From assembly GCA_963785065.1 (NCBI GenBank), contig CAWATX010000002.1, positions 1,116,001 through 1,180,000 of the forward strand: a stretch of DNA of 64,000 nucleotides, read 5' to 3'. The notes under the pieces are model-generated. The model was not told the DNA's origin, did no database searches, and saw only the letters and a program-made list of their open reading frames with translations. A program made the translations under genes and the position numbers. This document shows, one piece after another, positions 9,118 to 17,546 of this stretch; the first letter of the stretch is position 1, and each line of letters starts with the position of its first letter. The stretch comes from CAVSRC01 sp963785065 (GTDB lineage Bacteria > Pseudomonadota > Alphaproteobacteria > Rhizobiales > Kaistiaceae).

Positions 9118-9645
9118 TCAGCCCGCCTTGGCGCGGCGCTTGCCGCCGCTATCACGCTCAAAGTCGACGATCGCCTCCGGCGCCAGCCGGCGCAGCCCGT
9201 CGATCTTGGTGATCCCCGGCTTCAGGTCGAAATACAGCGGGCGCGGATTGGCTGGGTGGTTGACGCGCAGCAGGAACGAACGCTGCGAGCGCGTGCGCAT
9301 CGAGACGTAGAGGCGCCATCCGGAAAGCGCGTCAAGCGGCACCGTCAGGCGCTGCAGCCCCCATGGCCGCCACAGCGTCGCGACCGATTGCCCGCTGCCG
9401 AAATCGACGTCGAAGCGGATGATCGCGTCGCGCGCTTCGGCGAGCATGCGATAGCCGCCATAGGCCGCCGCGGCGATGAAGCCGGCGCCGAACAGATAGC
9501 CGGTTTGGTCCGACATCCCCTTCGCCGCCCGCACCAGTTCGATGATCCCCCAGATGATGGCGACGACCAGGATCGCCGTCGATATCCAGTTGCGTATCGC
9601 GAAGCCGCGGTCGTCGAAGATGCGGGTCACCCCGGTCTCGCTCAC
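9118..9645 (-). CDS. Conserved hypothetical membrane protein
   Basis: A 175-residue protein starting with GTG, whose first base pairs overlap the leuB stop (GTGA), so it is translationally coupled to leuB. There are two membrane helices, at about residues 20-38 and 46-64. A soluble C-terminal half of beta-rich character follows (GLQRLTVPLDALSGWRLY, RPLYFDLKPGITKIDGLRRL), resembling the small PH-like cytoplasmic domains of bacterial membrane proteins. I do not recognise the family by name. Function unknown. Confidence 0.7.
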   Translation of the reverse strand: MSETGVTRIFDDRGFAIRNWISTAILVVAIIWGIIELVRAAKGMSDQTGYLFGAGFIAAAAYGGYRMLAEARDAIIRFDVDFGSGQSVATLWRPWGLQRLTVPLDALSGWRLYVSMRTRSQRSFLLRVNHPANPRPLYFDLKPGITKIDGLRRLAPEAIVDFERDSGGKRRAKAG

Positions 9646-10751
9646 GCCGCCTTCTCCAGTTCCTCGATGACCGCCTTGCCCATCGCCTCAGTGCCGACCC
9701 TCTCGCTGCCCGGCGTCCAGATGTCGGCGGTCCTCAGGCCGCGGTCGAGCACCGCCGAAGTCGCCTTCTCCAGCCGCTCGGCGGCATCCGCCAGGCCGAA
9801 GGAATAGCGCAGCGCCATGGCGAAGCTCGCCAGCATGGCGATCGGGTTGGCCAGCCCCTTGCCGGCAATGTCCGGCGCCGAGCCGTGCACCGGCTCGTAG
9901 AGCGCCCGCCGCTTGCCCGTCGCTGGGTCGGGGGCGCCGAGCGATGCCGAGGGCAGCATGCCGAGCGACCCGGTCAGCATGGCGGCGACATCGGAGAGGA
10001 TGTCGCCGAAGAGGTTGTCGGTGACGATGACGTCGAACTGCTTGGGCGCGCGCACGAGCTGCATGCCGCCGGCATCGGCGAGCATGTGCTCCAGCATCAC
10101 GTCGCTGTAGCCGGCCTTGTGGGTGGCGGTGACCACCTCGTTCCACAGGACCCCCGACTTCATGACGTTGCGCTTCTCCATCGAGGTGACCTTGTTGCCG
10201 CGCGTGCGCGCCAGCTCGAAGGCGGCGCGCGCGATGCGCTCGATCTCGTAGGTGTCGTAGACCTGGGTATCGATGGCCCGCTTCTGGCCGTTGCCGAGCT
10301 CGCGGATCTCCTTGGGCTCACCGAAATAGACGCCGCCGGTGAGTTCGCGCAGGATGAGGATGTCGAGACCCTCGACCAGCTCGCGCTTGAGCGAGGAGGC
10401 ATCGGCCAGCGCCGGATAGACGATCGCCGGCCTGAGATTGGCGAAGAGGCCGAGATCCTTGCGCAGGCGCAGGAGCCCTGCCTCGGGCCGCACCTCATAG
10501 GGCACGCCGTCCCATTTCGGCCCGCCGACGGCGCCGAAGATGACCGCGTCGGCGGCCATCGCCTTTGCCATGGCCTCTTCGGAGATCGCCTTGCCGTGGG
10601 CGTCGTAGGCCGACCCGCCGACCAGGTCCTCCGCGTAGTCGAAGGTGTCGCCGCCGGCAGCATTGAACCAGGCGATCACGCGCTTGACCTCGGCCATGAC
10701 TTCCGGACCGATACCGTCGCCGGGCAGGAGGAGGAGGTGGTGGGTGGTCAT
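9642..10751 (-). CDS. leuB: 3-Isopropylmalate dehydrogenase
   Basis: NAD-dependent oxidation and decarboxylation of 3-isopropylmalate in leucine synthesis. The 369-residue protein begins MTTHHLLLLPGDGIGPEV, and the ATG at 10751 has GGAG seven bases upstream. An upstream in-frame ATG would add 12 residues not typical of the family. Key segments are present: RKDLGLFANLRP, LRELTGGVYFG with the metal-site region, DNLFGDILSDVAAMLTGSLG, and the NAD-binding EPVHGSAPDIAGKG. It is the first gene of a two-gene unit with the small membrane protein. Confidence 0.97.
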   Translation of the reverse strand: MTTHHLLLLPGDGIGPEVMAEVKRVIAWFNAAGGDTFDYAEDLVGGSAYDAHGKAISEEAMAKAMAADAVIFGAVGGPKWDGVPYEVRPEAGLLRLRKDLGLFANLRPAIVYPALADASSLKRELVEGLDILILRELTGGVYFGEPKEIRELGNGQKRAIDTQVYDTYEIERIARAAFELARTRGNKVTSMEKRNVMKSGVLWNEVVTATHKAGYSDVMLEHMLADAGGMQLVRAPKQFDVIVTDNLFGDILSDVAAMLTGSLGMLPSASLGAPDPATGKRRALYEPVHGSAPDIAGKGLANPIAMLASFAMALRYSFGLADAAERLEKATSAVLDRGLRTADIWTPGSERVGTEAMGKAVIEELEKAA

Positions 10752-10841
10752 CGATGGCTCCGCGGGCAGGACAAGAATAGGCGCCATGCTGGTTAGCCGC
10801 GCGAGGCCCGCCCCGCAAGTCCGGTCACCGTCGCACGGCCT

Positions 10842-12614
10842 TCAACCCGGGATGGCGAGACCGCGGCTTTCCGCCGACAGGCGCCAGCCGGCCACGTCGC
10901 CAAGCATCACGTCGGCAGCGCTGCGCACGCGCGCCCTCAGGCTGTGCAGGTCCAGCGCGTCGCCGTCGATCTGCGCGACCAGTGCCGCGAGTTCGCGCCG
11001 CGTGCGCGCCGAGCGCCGGCTGATGCCGGTGAAATCGCCGATCACGCGGATGCCGTAGGTGGCGGTCGCCAGCGCCGGCAGACCGGCGGTCAGCGCCGCC
11101 ACGACGATGCCGAAGCTGTCGGCGAGGCTCTCGCCATGGCCGTGGCCCTCGCCGCCGGTGAGATCCGGCAGCTTGACCGCGAGATAGGCGAGCGCCACCG
11201 CGATGGTGAGGACGAAGCAGGTGAGCCCCGCCCGTTCGAGGCGGTGTTCGAGCCGGTGCATGCGCTCCGCCGTCGCCTCGTGATAGCTGCATTGGTCGGC
11301 AAGGAGGCCCGTGACGGCGGCGCGCGCCTTCCCCAGGCCCTCGCCTGTGAGACCGCCATGACGCAGCCCCTCGGCCCGCACCACGGCGCGCGCATACCAG
11401 CCGGTCCAGGTCGGCTCGGCGCCGGCCGGTGCCACCGGCCTGAGGCCGACGATCCAGAGCAGCAATGCCACGCGCAGCCGCTCGGCAAGCTCGCGGCCCT
11501 CGAACCAGCGGCGGTGCCACTGCCGTCGGAGGCCAAGCCCGGTGTTGAGCACGACGGTGACGATCAACAGGATCTCGATCACCACCAGTACCGGCTTCCA
11601 TTCGTGGCGGACGATGGAGATCGCCGCACAGGCCACGGCCAAGGCACCGAAGACGAAGTTGAGGATGAAGGCGCCGCGGAAGACCTGGGCGAGTCGGGCG
11701 CCGACGAAATCGGCCCATCCGAACGCGTCCGGCAGGCTCAGCGGACGCGCCGCGGCCGGCGCATCGGCGGCGGCCGCCGGCACCAGCCCCGCCTCCCGCT
11801 CGGCAAGCGCCGCCGGGGTTGGTGGCCGCAGGTGCCGGCCTGACAAAGGCTGGACGCCGAACATCGCCATCAGCAGGGGAAAGCCGATGAACAGCGTGCG
11901 CGCCGGCGCGCGCTCGCCGAAATAGCGGTCGAGGCCGGCGCGCTCGTCCTCACGATGCCCGTGGCCGCCGCCCGCTTCGGCAGGCGTCGCAGGTGGCCTG
12001 AGCAGCGCATCGACGAGACGCGGCAGGCCGTCAGAGAGGTCGCCGGCCGGCATATCCGGCAGGCGACCGGTGGGCACGATCGCCGCATCGAGCCCGTGCC
12101 AGCGCAGATGCGGCGGCTCGACGCCCTTGGCATCGATGATGATGAGCGGCCGCCCCTCGCGCGCCGCCATCTCGATGGTGTCGGTGGTGCCGCCGCGCCC
12201 GCGCGACGGCCCGCCGTCCCAGATCGCGACGACCACGTCCGACTGGTCGACCACCGTATAAGCCGCCGCCTCATAGGCGGCGGCTTCGGCCGCACGGCTG
12301 CCCGGCAGTTCGAGCAGAGCGCGGGCGCCGGCAAGCAGCGTGCGGAAGGTTTCGCGCGATGCTTCGTCGGCGAAGTCCCTCTCGAATTCTTCCCTGTCGA
12401 AGGGCAGGACGACGTCGAGGGCGAAGGAGAGCGGCCCCGCGCCGCGCGCCGCCCGTGCGACGAGCCCCTGCGCCGCGATGCGGTCGGCGCCCTCGGCCAG
12501 CGAATCGACCAGCGCCAGCACCGCCTTGCCGGAGAAGACCGGGCCGTAGTCGGCAAGCGCCTTCAGCATCACCGCCGCGATCGTGTCGAGCACGGCGCCG
12601 ACGTCGGCGGCCAC
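10842..12614 (-). CDS. SLOG-like (Rossmann) domain fused to a SLATT-like membrane region
   Basis: The first usable start is GTG at 12614, giving 590 residues, but in-frame coding sequence continues upstream (see 12615-12724). The N-terminal 220 residues resemble SLOG/DprA-like nucleotide-sensor domains: LAEGADRIAAQG, VVLPFDREEFERDF, and SDVVVAIWDG followed by RGGTTDTIEMA and RPLIIID. The C-terminal part has about five membrane helices and charged helical linkers, reminiscent of SLATT-type pore modules. SLOG plus SLATT is an architecture predicted for nucleotide-triggered membrane effectors in bacterial conflict systems. Here it sits 3' of hemY, apparently in the same transcription unit, with no nucleotide cyclase nearby. 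Family assignment is from pattern memory. Confidence 0.65.
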   Translation of the reverse strand: MAADVGAVLDTIAAVMLKALADYGPVFSGKAVLALVDSLAEGADRIAAQGLVARAARGAGPLSFALDVVLPFDREEFERDFADEASRETFRTLLAGARALLELPGSRAAEAAAYEAAAYTVVDQSDVVVAIWDGGPSRGRGGTTDTIEMAAREGRPLIIIDAKGVEPPHLRWHGLDAAIVPTGRLPDMPAGDLSDGLPRLVDALLRPPATPAEAGGGHGHREDERAGLDRYFGERAPARTLFIGFPLLMAMFGVQPLSGRHLRPPTPAALAEREAGLVPAAAADAPAAARPLSLPDAFGWADFVGARLAQVFRGAFILNFVFGALAVACAAISIVRHEWKPVLVVIEILLIVTVVLNTGLGLRRQWHRRWFEGRELAERLRVALLLWIVGLRPVAPAGAEPTWTGWYARAVVRAEGLRHGGLTGEGLGKARAAVTGLLADQCSYHEATAERMHRLEHRLERAGLTCFVLTIAVALAYLAVKLPDLTGGEGHGHGESLADSFGIVVAALTAGLPALATATYGIRVIGDFTGISRRSARTRRELAALVAQIDGDALDLHSLRARVRSAADVMLGDVAGWRLSAESRGLAIPG

Positions 12615-12724
12615 CCTGTCGCGCGCCGCCTCGGGCAGGCGGTTGGGCCGGTGGCCGACAACCCCGACGGCAAGCGCAAGCGGCGGCTTGGGCGGGTGAT
12701 GGTTCAGGGCTGGCTCTCCGTCAT
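12615..12724 (-). other. Displaced 5' end of the SLOG gene (single-base frame break)
   Basis: Codons 12707-12615 are open, in frame with the gene below, and read LALAVGVVGHRPNRLPEA, the classic first beta strand and G-x-HR loop of a SLOG domain. They contain no ATG, GTG or TTG start. In another frame an ATG at 12724, 27 bp after the hemY stop, reads MTESQP and then stops. One extra C in the CCC run (complement of GGG at 12707-12709) would join the two as MTESQP-LNHHPPK. The 5' end is therefore either mutated, misread in sequencing, or translated from CTG at 12707. Confidence 0.7.
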
Positions 12725-12751
12725 GCGACCTGTCGGGGCGGGTTGGACGGT

Positions 12752-14365
12752 CTAGAAGATGTGGTGGCGCTCGTCTTCATCCTCGCGCCGCGGCGGACCG
12801 GGATCATCCGGCGCGCGCGGCATCAGATCCTGGTGCACCACCCTCGCCCCGGCCGGTTTCGCCTCCGCCGGCCTGGAGTCGTCCGGCTTCGCTTCGGCCT
12901 TCGCCGCAGGCGCGGTCGGGGCGGGCTCTGCTTCCGTCGCCATCTCGGCCGGTTGTGGCTCTGCCGGTGACAGCGGCGATGGCTCGACGGCAGGTTCCGC
13001 CGTCACCGCCTTCACCTCGACGGTCGGCGGTTCGGCAGCCGTTGCCCAGGCCTCGATCTCCATCTGGCGCTCGGCCGCGAGACGGGCGGGCGGCACCTTC
13101 CACTCGAAAGCATCGACGCGGCCGGAGACCGGCGAGACCGGCGCCCATCCGGCAAAGACGCGCCCGTCGGCGATCCAGGCCGGATCGCGCGGCGCGCCCA
13201 GCGCCCGCGCCAGCCAGGCGCGCACCCGCCCCTGGTCGCCGTGCTCGCCTTCCTCGATCTCCGCCATCAGCAGGCAGACGCCTTCGCTCGGCTGCGTCGC
13301 CGTGAGCCCGGCAAGCGCTTCGCGCGCCTCCGGCCAGTCATGAGCATCGATGGCGGCGCGGGCGATTGCCATGGCGCCCTCGGCATGGTTGGCGCGCATA
13401 TCGGCGAGCTTGTGCACGCGCTTCAGCCGGTCGCGTACCGAATCGCCGGACCTGACCGTGGCATAGGCCGCCGCGATATCGGGATGGGGCACTGCCTTCC
13501 ATGCCGTCTCCAGAATGCGTGAGGCACGGCGGAAATCGCCGTGGCGGGTCAAGAGCCGCGCTGCGACCACCGACGCCGGCACCAGGTCGGGCGCCAGCCG
13601 ATGTGCCTCCACGGCCATGCCGCGCGCCTCGTCCGGCGATCCGGCCTCCAGATCCATCGCTTGGGCCGTGAGCAGCACCGCGCGCAAGCGCTGGGCGCGG
13701 GCGCGGCCGATGGTGCCGGCATCGGCATTGGCGGATAGCGTCGTCAGCGCCCCCGGCCAGTCGCCAGCCTGGCACTGATAGTCAAACAGCGCCGTACCCG
13801 CCCAGGCGACCCGCGGCGAGATGTGCATGGCTTCCTCGGCAAAATGGCGCGCCGCCGCATGTTCGCCGGTGCGCCGCGCCTCGACGAAGAGGCCGTGCAG
13901 GCCAAGCACCCGCGTCTCGCTCGTCTCCGACAGCGCGGTGAAGGCGGAGCGCGCCGCATTGCCGTCACCGGCGATCTGTGCCGCCTGCGCCGAGAGCAGG
14001 AGCACCAGCGGCTCCGCCTTGCCGAGCAGGGACTGCGATTCGCGCGCCGCCCGCTGTGCCCCGCGCATGTCGCCGGCGCCGACCGCGATCATGCCGCGCG
14101 ACAGCGCCCGATAGCCGCGATCGCGGCGGCGGGCGCCGAAGAAATTGCCGACCGCCTGCGGCGTGCGCCACACCGCCCGCAACAACGCGCCGACGATGGC
14201 GATCGCCGCGATGACGATGGCCGCGCCGACCACCGCCACCATCACCGAGGTGCGGATCTCGTAGCCCTGCCAGTCGACCAGCAGTTGGCCCGGCCGCTCC
14301 GCCAGCCAGACGAACCCTGCGGCAAGCAGGAAGACGACGACGACATAGGTGAGGACGCGGATCAT
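12752..14365 (-). CDS. HemY-like inner-membrane TPR protein
   Basis: A 537-residue protein of the HemY (N-terminal) family found in the alphaproteobacterial heme cluster. Two membrane helices lie at residues 3-20 and 40-62 (MIRVLTYVVVVFLLAAGFVW first). They are followed by LSRGMIAVGAGD and a long TPR-like helical region, then a Pro/Ala/Glu-rich disordered tail. It is not the protoporphyrinogen oxidase of the same name. Its role in heme synthesis is thought to be scaffolding or regulatory. The ATG overlaps the mitofilin-family stop codon (ATGA), so the two are translationally coupled. Confidence 0.88.
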   Translation of the reverse strand: MIRVLTYVVVVFLLAAGFVWLAERPGQLLVDWQGYEIRTSVMVAVVGAAIVIAAIAIVGALLRAVWRTPQAVGNFFGARRRDRGYRALSRGMIAVGAGDMRGAQRAARESQSLLGKAEPLVLLLSAQAAQIAGDGNAARSAFTALSETSETRVLGLHGLFVEARRTGEHAAARHFAEEAMHISPRVAWAGTALFDYQCQAGDWPGALTTLSANADAGTIGRARAQRLRAVLLTAQAMDLEAGSPDEARGMAVEAHRLAPDLVPASVVAARLLTRHGDFRRASRILETAWKAVPHPDIAAAYATVRSGDSVRDRLKRVHKLADMRANHAEGAMAIARAAIDAHDWPEAREALAGLTATQPSEGVCLLMAEIEEGEHGDQGRVRAWLARALGAPRDPAWIADGRVFAGWAPVSPVSGRVDAFEWKVPPARLAAERQMEIEAWATAAEPPTVEVKAVTAEPAVEPSPLSPAEPQPAEMATEAEPAPTAPAAKAEAKPDDSRPAEAKPAGARVVHQDLMPRAPDDPGPPRREDEDERHHIF

Positions 14366-15732
14366 GTCGGTCCGTTCCCGCTGGCCGGCTTGATGGTCGC
14401 GGCGATCTTGGCGATCAGCCCGTCGATGGTGACGCGATCCTGGGCGGCGGCGGCCCAATCGGCCGACGCGCTCTTGCCGGCCTCAGGCAGGCCGTCGCGC
14501 TCGCCAAGCGCCGTGGCGAAGTCGCCGGCGTCGACCGCGGCGCGCATGCGCGAGACGATTGCCGCCGGATCGTTGCCTGCGACCGGCCCGACCGGCCGCA
14601 CCGTCACCAGCGAGCCGAGGCCGGCCATGATCCGCTGCCAGAGCCCGGCATTGGGGTCGGCCTTGGTGGTCGCGGCGATGATCGCATCGCCGACATCGGC
14701 AAATTGCGCCGCCAGCGTTGCCTTGGTCGCCACGCCCTTGCCGGCGAAGGGCTTGAGCTGGGCGACATCGTCCGCCGGCAGGCCGAGGGCGGCGGCAAGG
14801 TCGAGGTCGGTCGCAAACGGCCCCCCCTCGTCGATGGCCCGCCTGAGCGCCACCACCGCGATGGCGCGGGCCGCAAGCGCACTGTCCCCCGGGCCGGAGG
14901 ACAGTTTCTTTTCAACCGCGGCCACCCGGTCCGTGAGGGCCTTGAGGCTCGCCTGCGCCTGATCGATGCGGCTATTGAGCGCGGTCACCGCCGTGGAGTC
15001 GACGCCACCACCACTGCCCGCCGCCCCACCGGCCTCAAGGCGCGCGACGCGATCGGCAAGCGCGGCCAACTCGTCATGGGTGGCGCCGGGCGGCAGGGCA
15101 TCGACCGTCTTCTGCAGCGCCGCCAGATTGTCTTGCATGGCGGCGAGATCGCCCTGGGTCGCCAGAGCGCCCACCTCCTTCTGCAACTGCGCGACCTTGC
15201 CATCGAGCTCTTGCACGGTGGTCTTGCTCGGCAGGTTCTGGGCGATCATCTCCACCGCCGAGACCCGTCGGTCGAGCGCGCTCACCGCCTCGCTCGCCGC
15301 TTTCGCCTGTTCCGCCGCGGAAAGCGCGGCCGAACGTCCCGGCGAGGGCACCAGGCCGATCGCCTGCAACACGATGATGAGGATCAACGCGACGATGCCG
15401 CCTGCCACGCCGGCCAGCGCCGGCCGCGTCCAGCCGTCGTCGCTGCCGATGATGCTGGCGCCGGCCCAGCGCATGGTGCGCGGCCCTTCCTCCTCGGCCG
15501 GCTCGGGCCCGGCCGCTTCGGCCTCGGCCTTGTCCTCTGCCGGCGGCGCTTCGGCTTGGGCCGGCTCGGCTTGCGTCAGGGGTTCGGGCGTCTCGTCGGG
15601 CGTCTCGGTCGTGTCGGCAACGCGCTCCGCGGTCAGGTCGATGGTGACCGGCGGGCGCTGGCGGCGCGTGCGGCCTTTGCCGCCGCCACCATCCGGCTTG
15701 TCGTCCCGTTCTCCGTCGTCTTCGGCGGCCAT
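14362..15732 (-). CDS. Mitofilin/Mic60-family inner-membrane protein
   Basis: 456 residues. A disordered, acidic and proline-rich N-terminal region is followed by one membrane helix (about residues 112-133, GVAGGIVALILIIVLQAIGL). Next come a long coiled coil (about 140-300, with heptads such as LDGKVAQLQKEVGALATQ) and a C-terminal helical mitofilin-like domain. In alphaproteobacteria Mic60 homologues are encoded beside hemY and are linked to inner-membrane curvature; this is established for the family and the context fits. The start is the ATG at 15732. The frame is open further upstream but that part does not resemble the family. Confidence 0.85.
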   Translation of the reverse strand: MAAEDDGERDDKPDGGGGKGRTRRQRPPVTIDLTAERVADTTETPDETPEPLTQAEPAQAEAPPAEDKAEAEAAGPEPAEEEGPRTMRWAGASIIGSDDGWTRPALAGVAGGIVALILIIVLQAIGLVPSPGRSAALSAAEQAKAASEAVSALDRRVSAVEMIAQNLPSKTTVQELDGKVAQLQKEVGALATQGDLAAMQDNLAALQKTVDALPPGATHDELAALADRVARLEAGGAAGSGGGVDSTAVTALNSRIDQAQASLKALTDRVAAVEKKLSSGPGDSALAARAIAVVALRRAIDEGGPFATDLDLAAALGLPADDVAQLKPFAGKGVATKATLAAQFADVGDAIIAATTKADPNAGLWQRIMAGLGSLVTVRPVGPVAGNDPAAIVSRMRAAVDAGDFATALGERDGLPEAGKSASADWAAAAQDRVTIDGLIAKIAATIKPASGNGPT

Positions 15733-15812
15733 GCTCGTCCTCGTCGGAATGCTCGGTTTCGCCCCATACAATACAGGCTTATCTCGGCACGGCCACGCCG
15801 GCAGACAAGGAT

Positions 15813-16511
15813 TCACGGCGTCGCGATCAGCGTGAGCAAACTGTCCTCGCTGGGCTCGGGCGCGACAGAAAGCGCCGTGGCCAGCCCTTGCAAGGGTCCG
15901 GCCACCGCCGCCGACAGGGCAAAGATATGTGCGAGCCGGACCGACCGGCCGGCGACCAGATCGCGGAAGGTCTCAGCCGTGCGCCGCGAATAGAACAGCG
16001 CCCCGTCGATGGTTCCGGCGGAAAGCGCTGCCGCCAGCGCCGGGCTCAGCTCCTCGGCGCGTTCGGCGCGATAGGCCTCGACCATCTGCAGGTCAAATCC
16101 GGCTTTCTCCAGCTTTTCCGCCAGATTGCCACTCAAGTCGCGCGCCGCGGCATAGATGACCGGCCCACGGCCCACTGGCAGCGCCCCACCGATGACAGAG
16201 ACGAGCGCCGCTGCCTCGCCGTCGCCCGCCGTCACATGGGCAAAGCCCGCCCCCCGCGCCGTTTCAGCCGTCCCCGCGCCGACCGCAAACAGCGGCACGT
16301 CGTGCCAGCCGGCCGTCTGCGGCCAGGTCTGCAGCGCCCTGACGCCATTGCGGCTGGTGACAATCAGCCCGGCCGGCTGCGGCAGGTCCTTCGGTGGCGC
16401 GTTGAGCATGATGTTGAGCAGGGGCTCGACGGTCACGGTGTGGCCGATCGCCTCCAGCCGCCGCGCGGTCGCGGCGGCTTCGGGTTGAGGCCGTGTGACC
16501 AGAAGACGCAT
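15813..16511 (-). CDS. hemD: Uroporphyrinogen-III synthase
   Basis: Closes and inverts ring D of hydroxymethylbilane to give uroporphyrinogen III. The 232-residue, two-lobe protein opens MRLLVTRPQPEAAATARRLE. It contains the weakly conserved family segments ITSRNG-like (VTSRNGVRAL) and FYSRRTAETF. HemD proteins diverge strongly, but its position three bases after hemC makes the call firm. It precedes the mitofilin gene by 80 bp. Confidence 0.93.
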   Translation of the reverse strand: MRLLVTRPQPEAAATARRLEAIGHTVTVEPLLNIMLNAPPKDLPQPAGLIVTSRNGVRALQTWPQTAGWHDVPLFAVGAGTAETARGAGFAHVTAGDGEAAALVSVIGGALPVGRGPVIYAAARDLSGNLAEKLEKAGFDLQMVEAYRAERAEELSPALAAALSAGTIDGALFYSRRTAETFRDLVAGRSVRLAHIFALSAAVAGPLQGLATALSVAPEPSEDSLLTLIATP

Positions 16512-16514
16512 GGT

Positions 16515-17450
16515 TTAGCCGGCAAAGAAATCCGCGCCGCCGCGCCGGGCGAGGTCTTCTCCCGCATCGGCGCCGAGCGCCTCCGCCTCGCCGACACGTC
16601 CCTGCCGCGCGACGTCATGCGCCTCGCTGCCGTCCGGTTTGACGATTATGCCGCGGAAACTGAGCGTTTCGCCGTCGATTTCGGCAAGCCCGCCGATCGG
16701 CGTGCGGCAGGAGCCGTCGAGCGCGGCAAGGAAGGCACGTTCGGCGGCAAGCGCCCGCGAGGTGGCGCGATCGTCGATCATCGCCAGCGCATCCAGCATC
16801 GCAGAGTCACCCGCCCGTGCGGTGATGGCGATCGCCCCCTGTCCCGGTGCCGGCAGCCAGTTTTCGGTTGCCAGGATGCCGGCGGCGCGGTCGGCAAGGC
16901 CAAGCCGCTGAAGGCCGGCGAGCGCCAGCATGGTGGCGTCCGCTTCGCCGGCGGCGAGCTTGCGCAAGCGTGTTTCCACATTGCCACGCATGGGAACGAT
17001 GCGCAGGTCGGGCCGCAGGCGCAGCGCCAGTGCCGCCCGGCGGAGCGAGGCCGTGCCGACCACCGCGCCCTCGGGCAGGTCGCCGAGATGCTTCGCCCGC
17101 GGCGACAGGAAGGCATCGCGGACATCGGCGCGCTTCAGGCAGGCGGCAATCACGATGCCGTCGGGCAGCGCCGTTGGCAGGTCCTTGGCCGAATGGACCG
17201 CAAGGTCGATGCGCCCGGCGAGCAGCGCCTCGTCGATCTCCTTGGTGAACAGCCCCTTGCCGCCGGCTTCGGCCAACGGCCGGTCGGTGATGCGGTCGCC
17301 GGTGGTGCGGATCGGCGAAATTCCCGCCGCCACGCCGGTGGCGCCAAGTGCGGCGCGCACGGCCTCGGCCTGCCACAGGGCCAGCGGGCTGCCGCGCGTG
17401 CCGATGCTGCGTGAGGCGGTGCGGGTATCGGCCGATTGCAACGTGCGCAT
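16515..17450 (-). CDS. hemC: Hydroxymethylbilane synthase (porphobilinogen deaminase)
   Basis: Polymerises four porphobilinogens into hydroxymethylbilane using a dipyrromethane cofactor. The 311-residue protein has GTRGSPLALWQA near the N-terminus, the catalytic aspartate in HSAKDLP (about D90), the arginine-rich TASLRRAALALRLRPD, and the cofactor-binding cysteine in DGSCRTPI (about C248). It is the first gene of the hemC-hemD-mitofilin-hemY run and divergent from tsaD across about 96 bp, an arrangement widespread in alphaproteobacteria. Confidence 0.97.
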   Translation of the reverse strand: MRTLQSADTRTASRSIGTRGSPLALWQAEAVRAALGATGVAAGISPIRTTGDRITDRPLAEAGGKGLFTKEIDEALLAGRIDLAVHSAKDLPTALPDGIVIAACLKRADVRDAFLSPRAKHLGDLPEGAVVGTASLRRAALALRLRPDLRIVPMRGNVETRLRKLAAGEADATMLALAGLQRLGLADRAAGILATENWLPAPGQGAIAITARAGDSAMLDALAMIDDRATSRALAAERAFLAALDGSCRTPIGGLAEIDGETLSFRGIIVKPDGSEAHDVARQGRVGEAEALGADAGEDLARRGGADFFAG

Positions 17451-17546
17451 CCGGGGTGTTAGGGGGCTGAAAGGTGGTCCACTCTATTGACCGATCTTGC
17501 CGTTGCAAGCGAGGGGCAAATTGCGCGTTCCAGGCGGATCCAGCGG

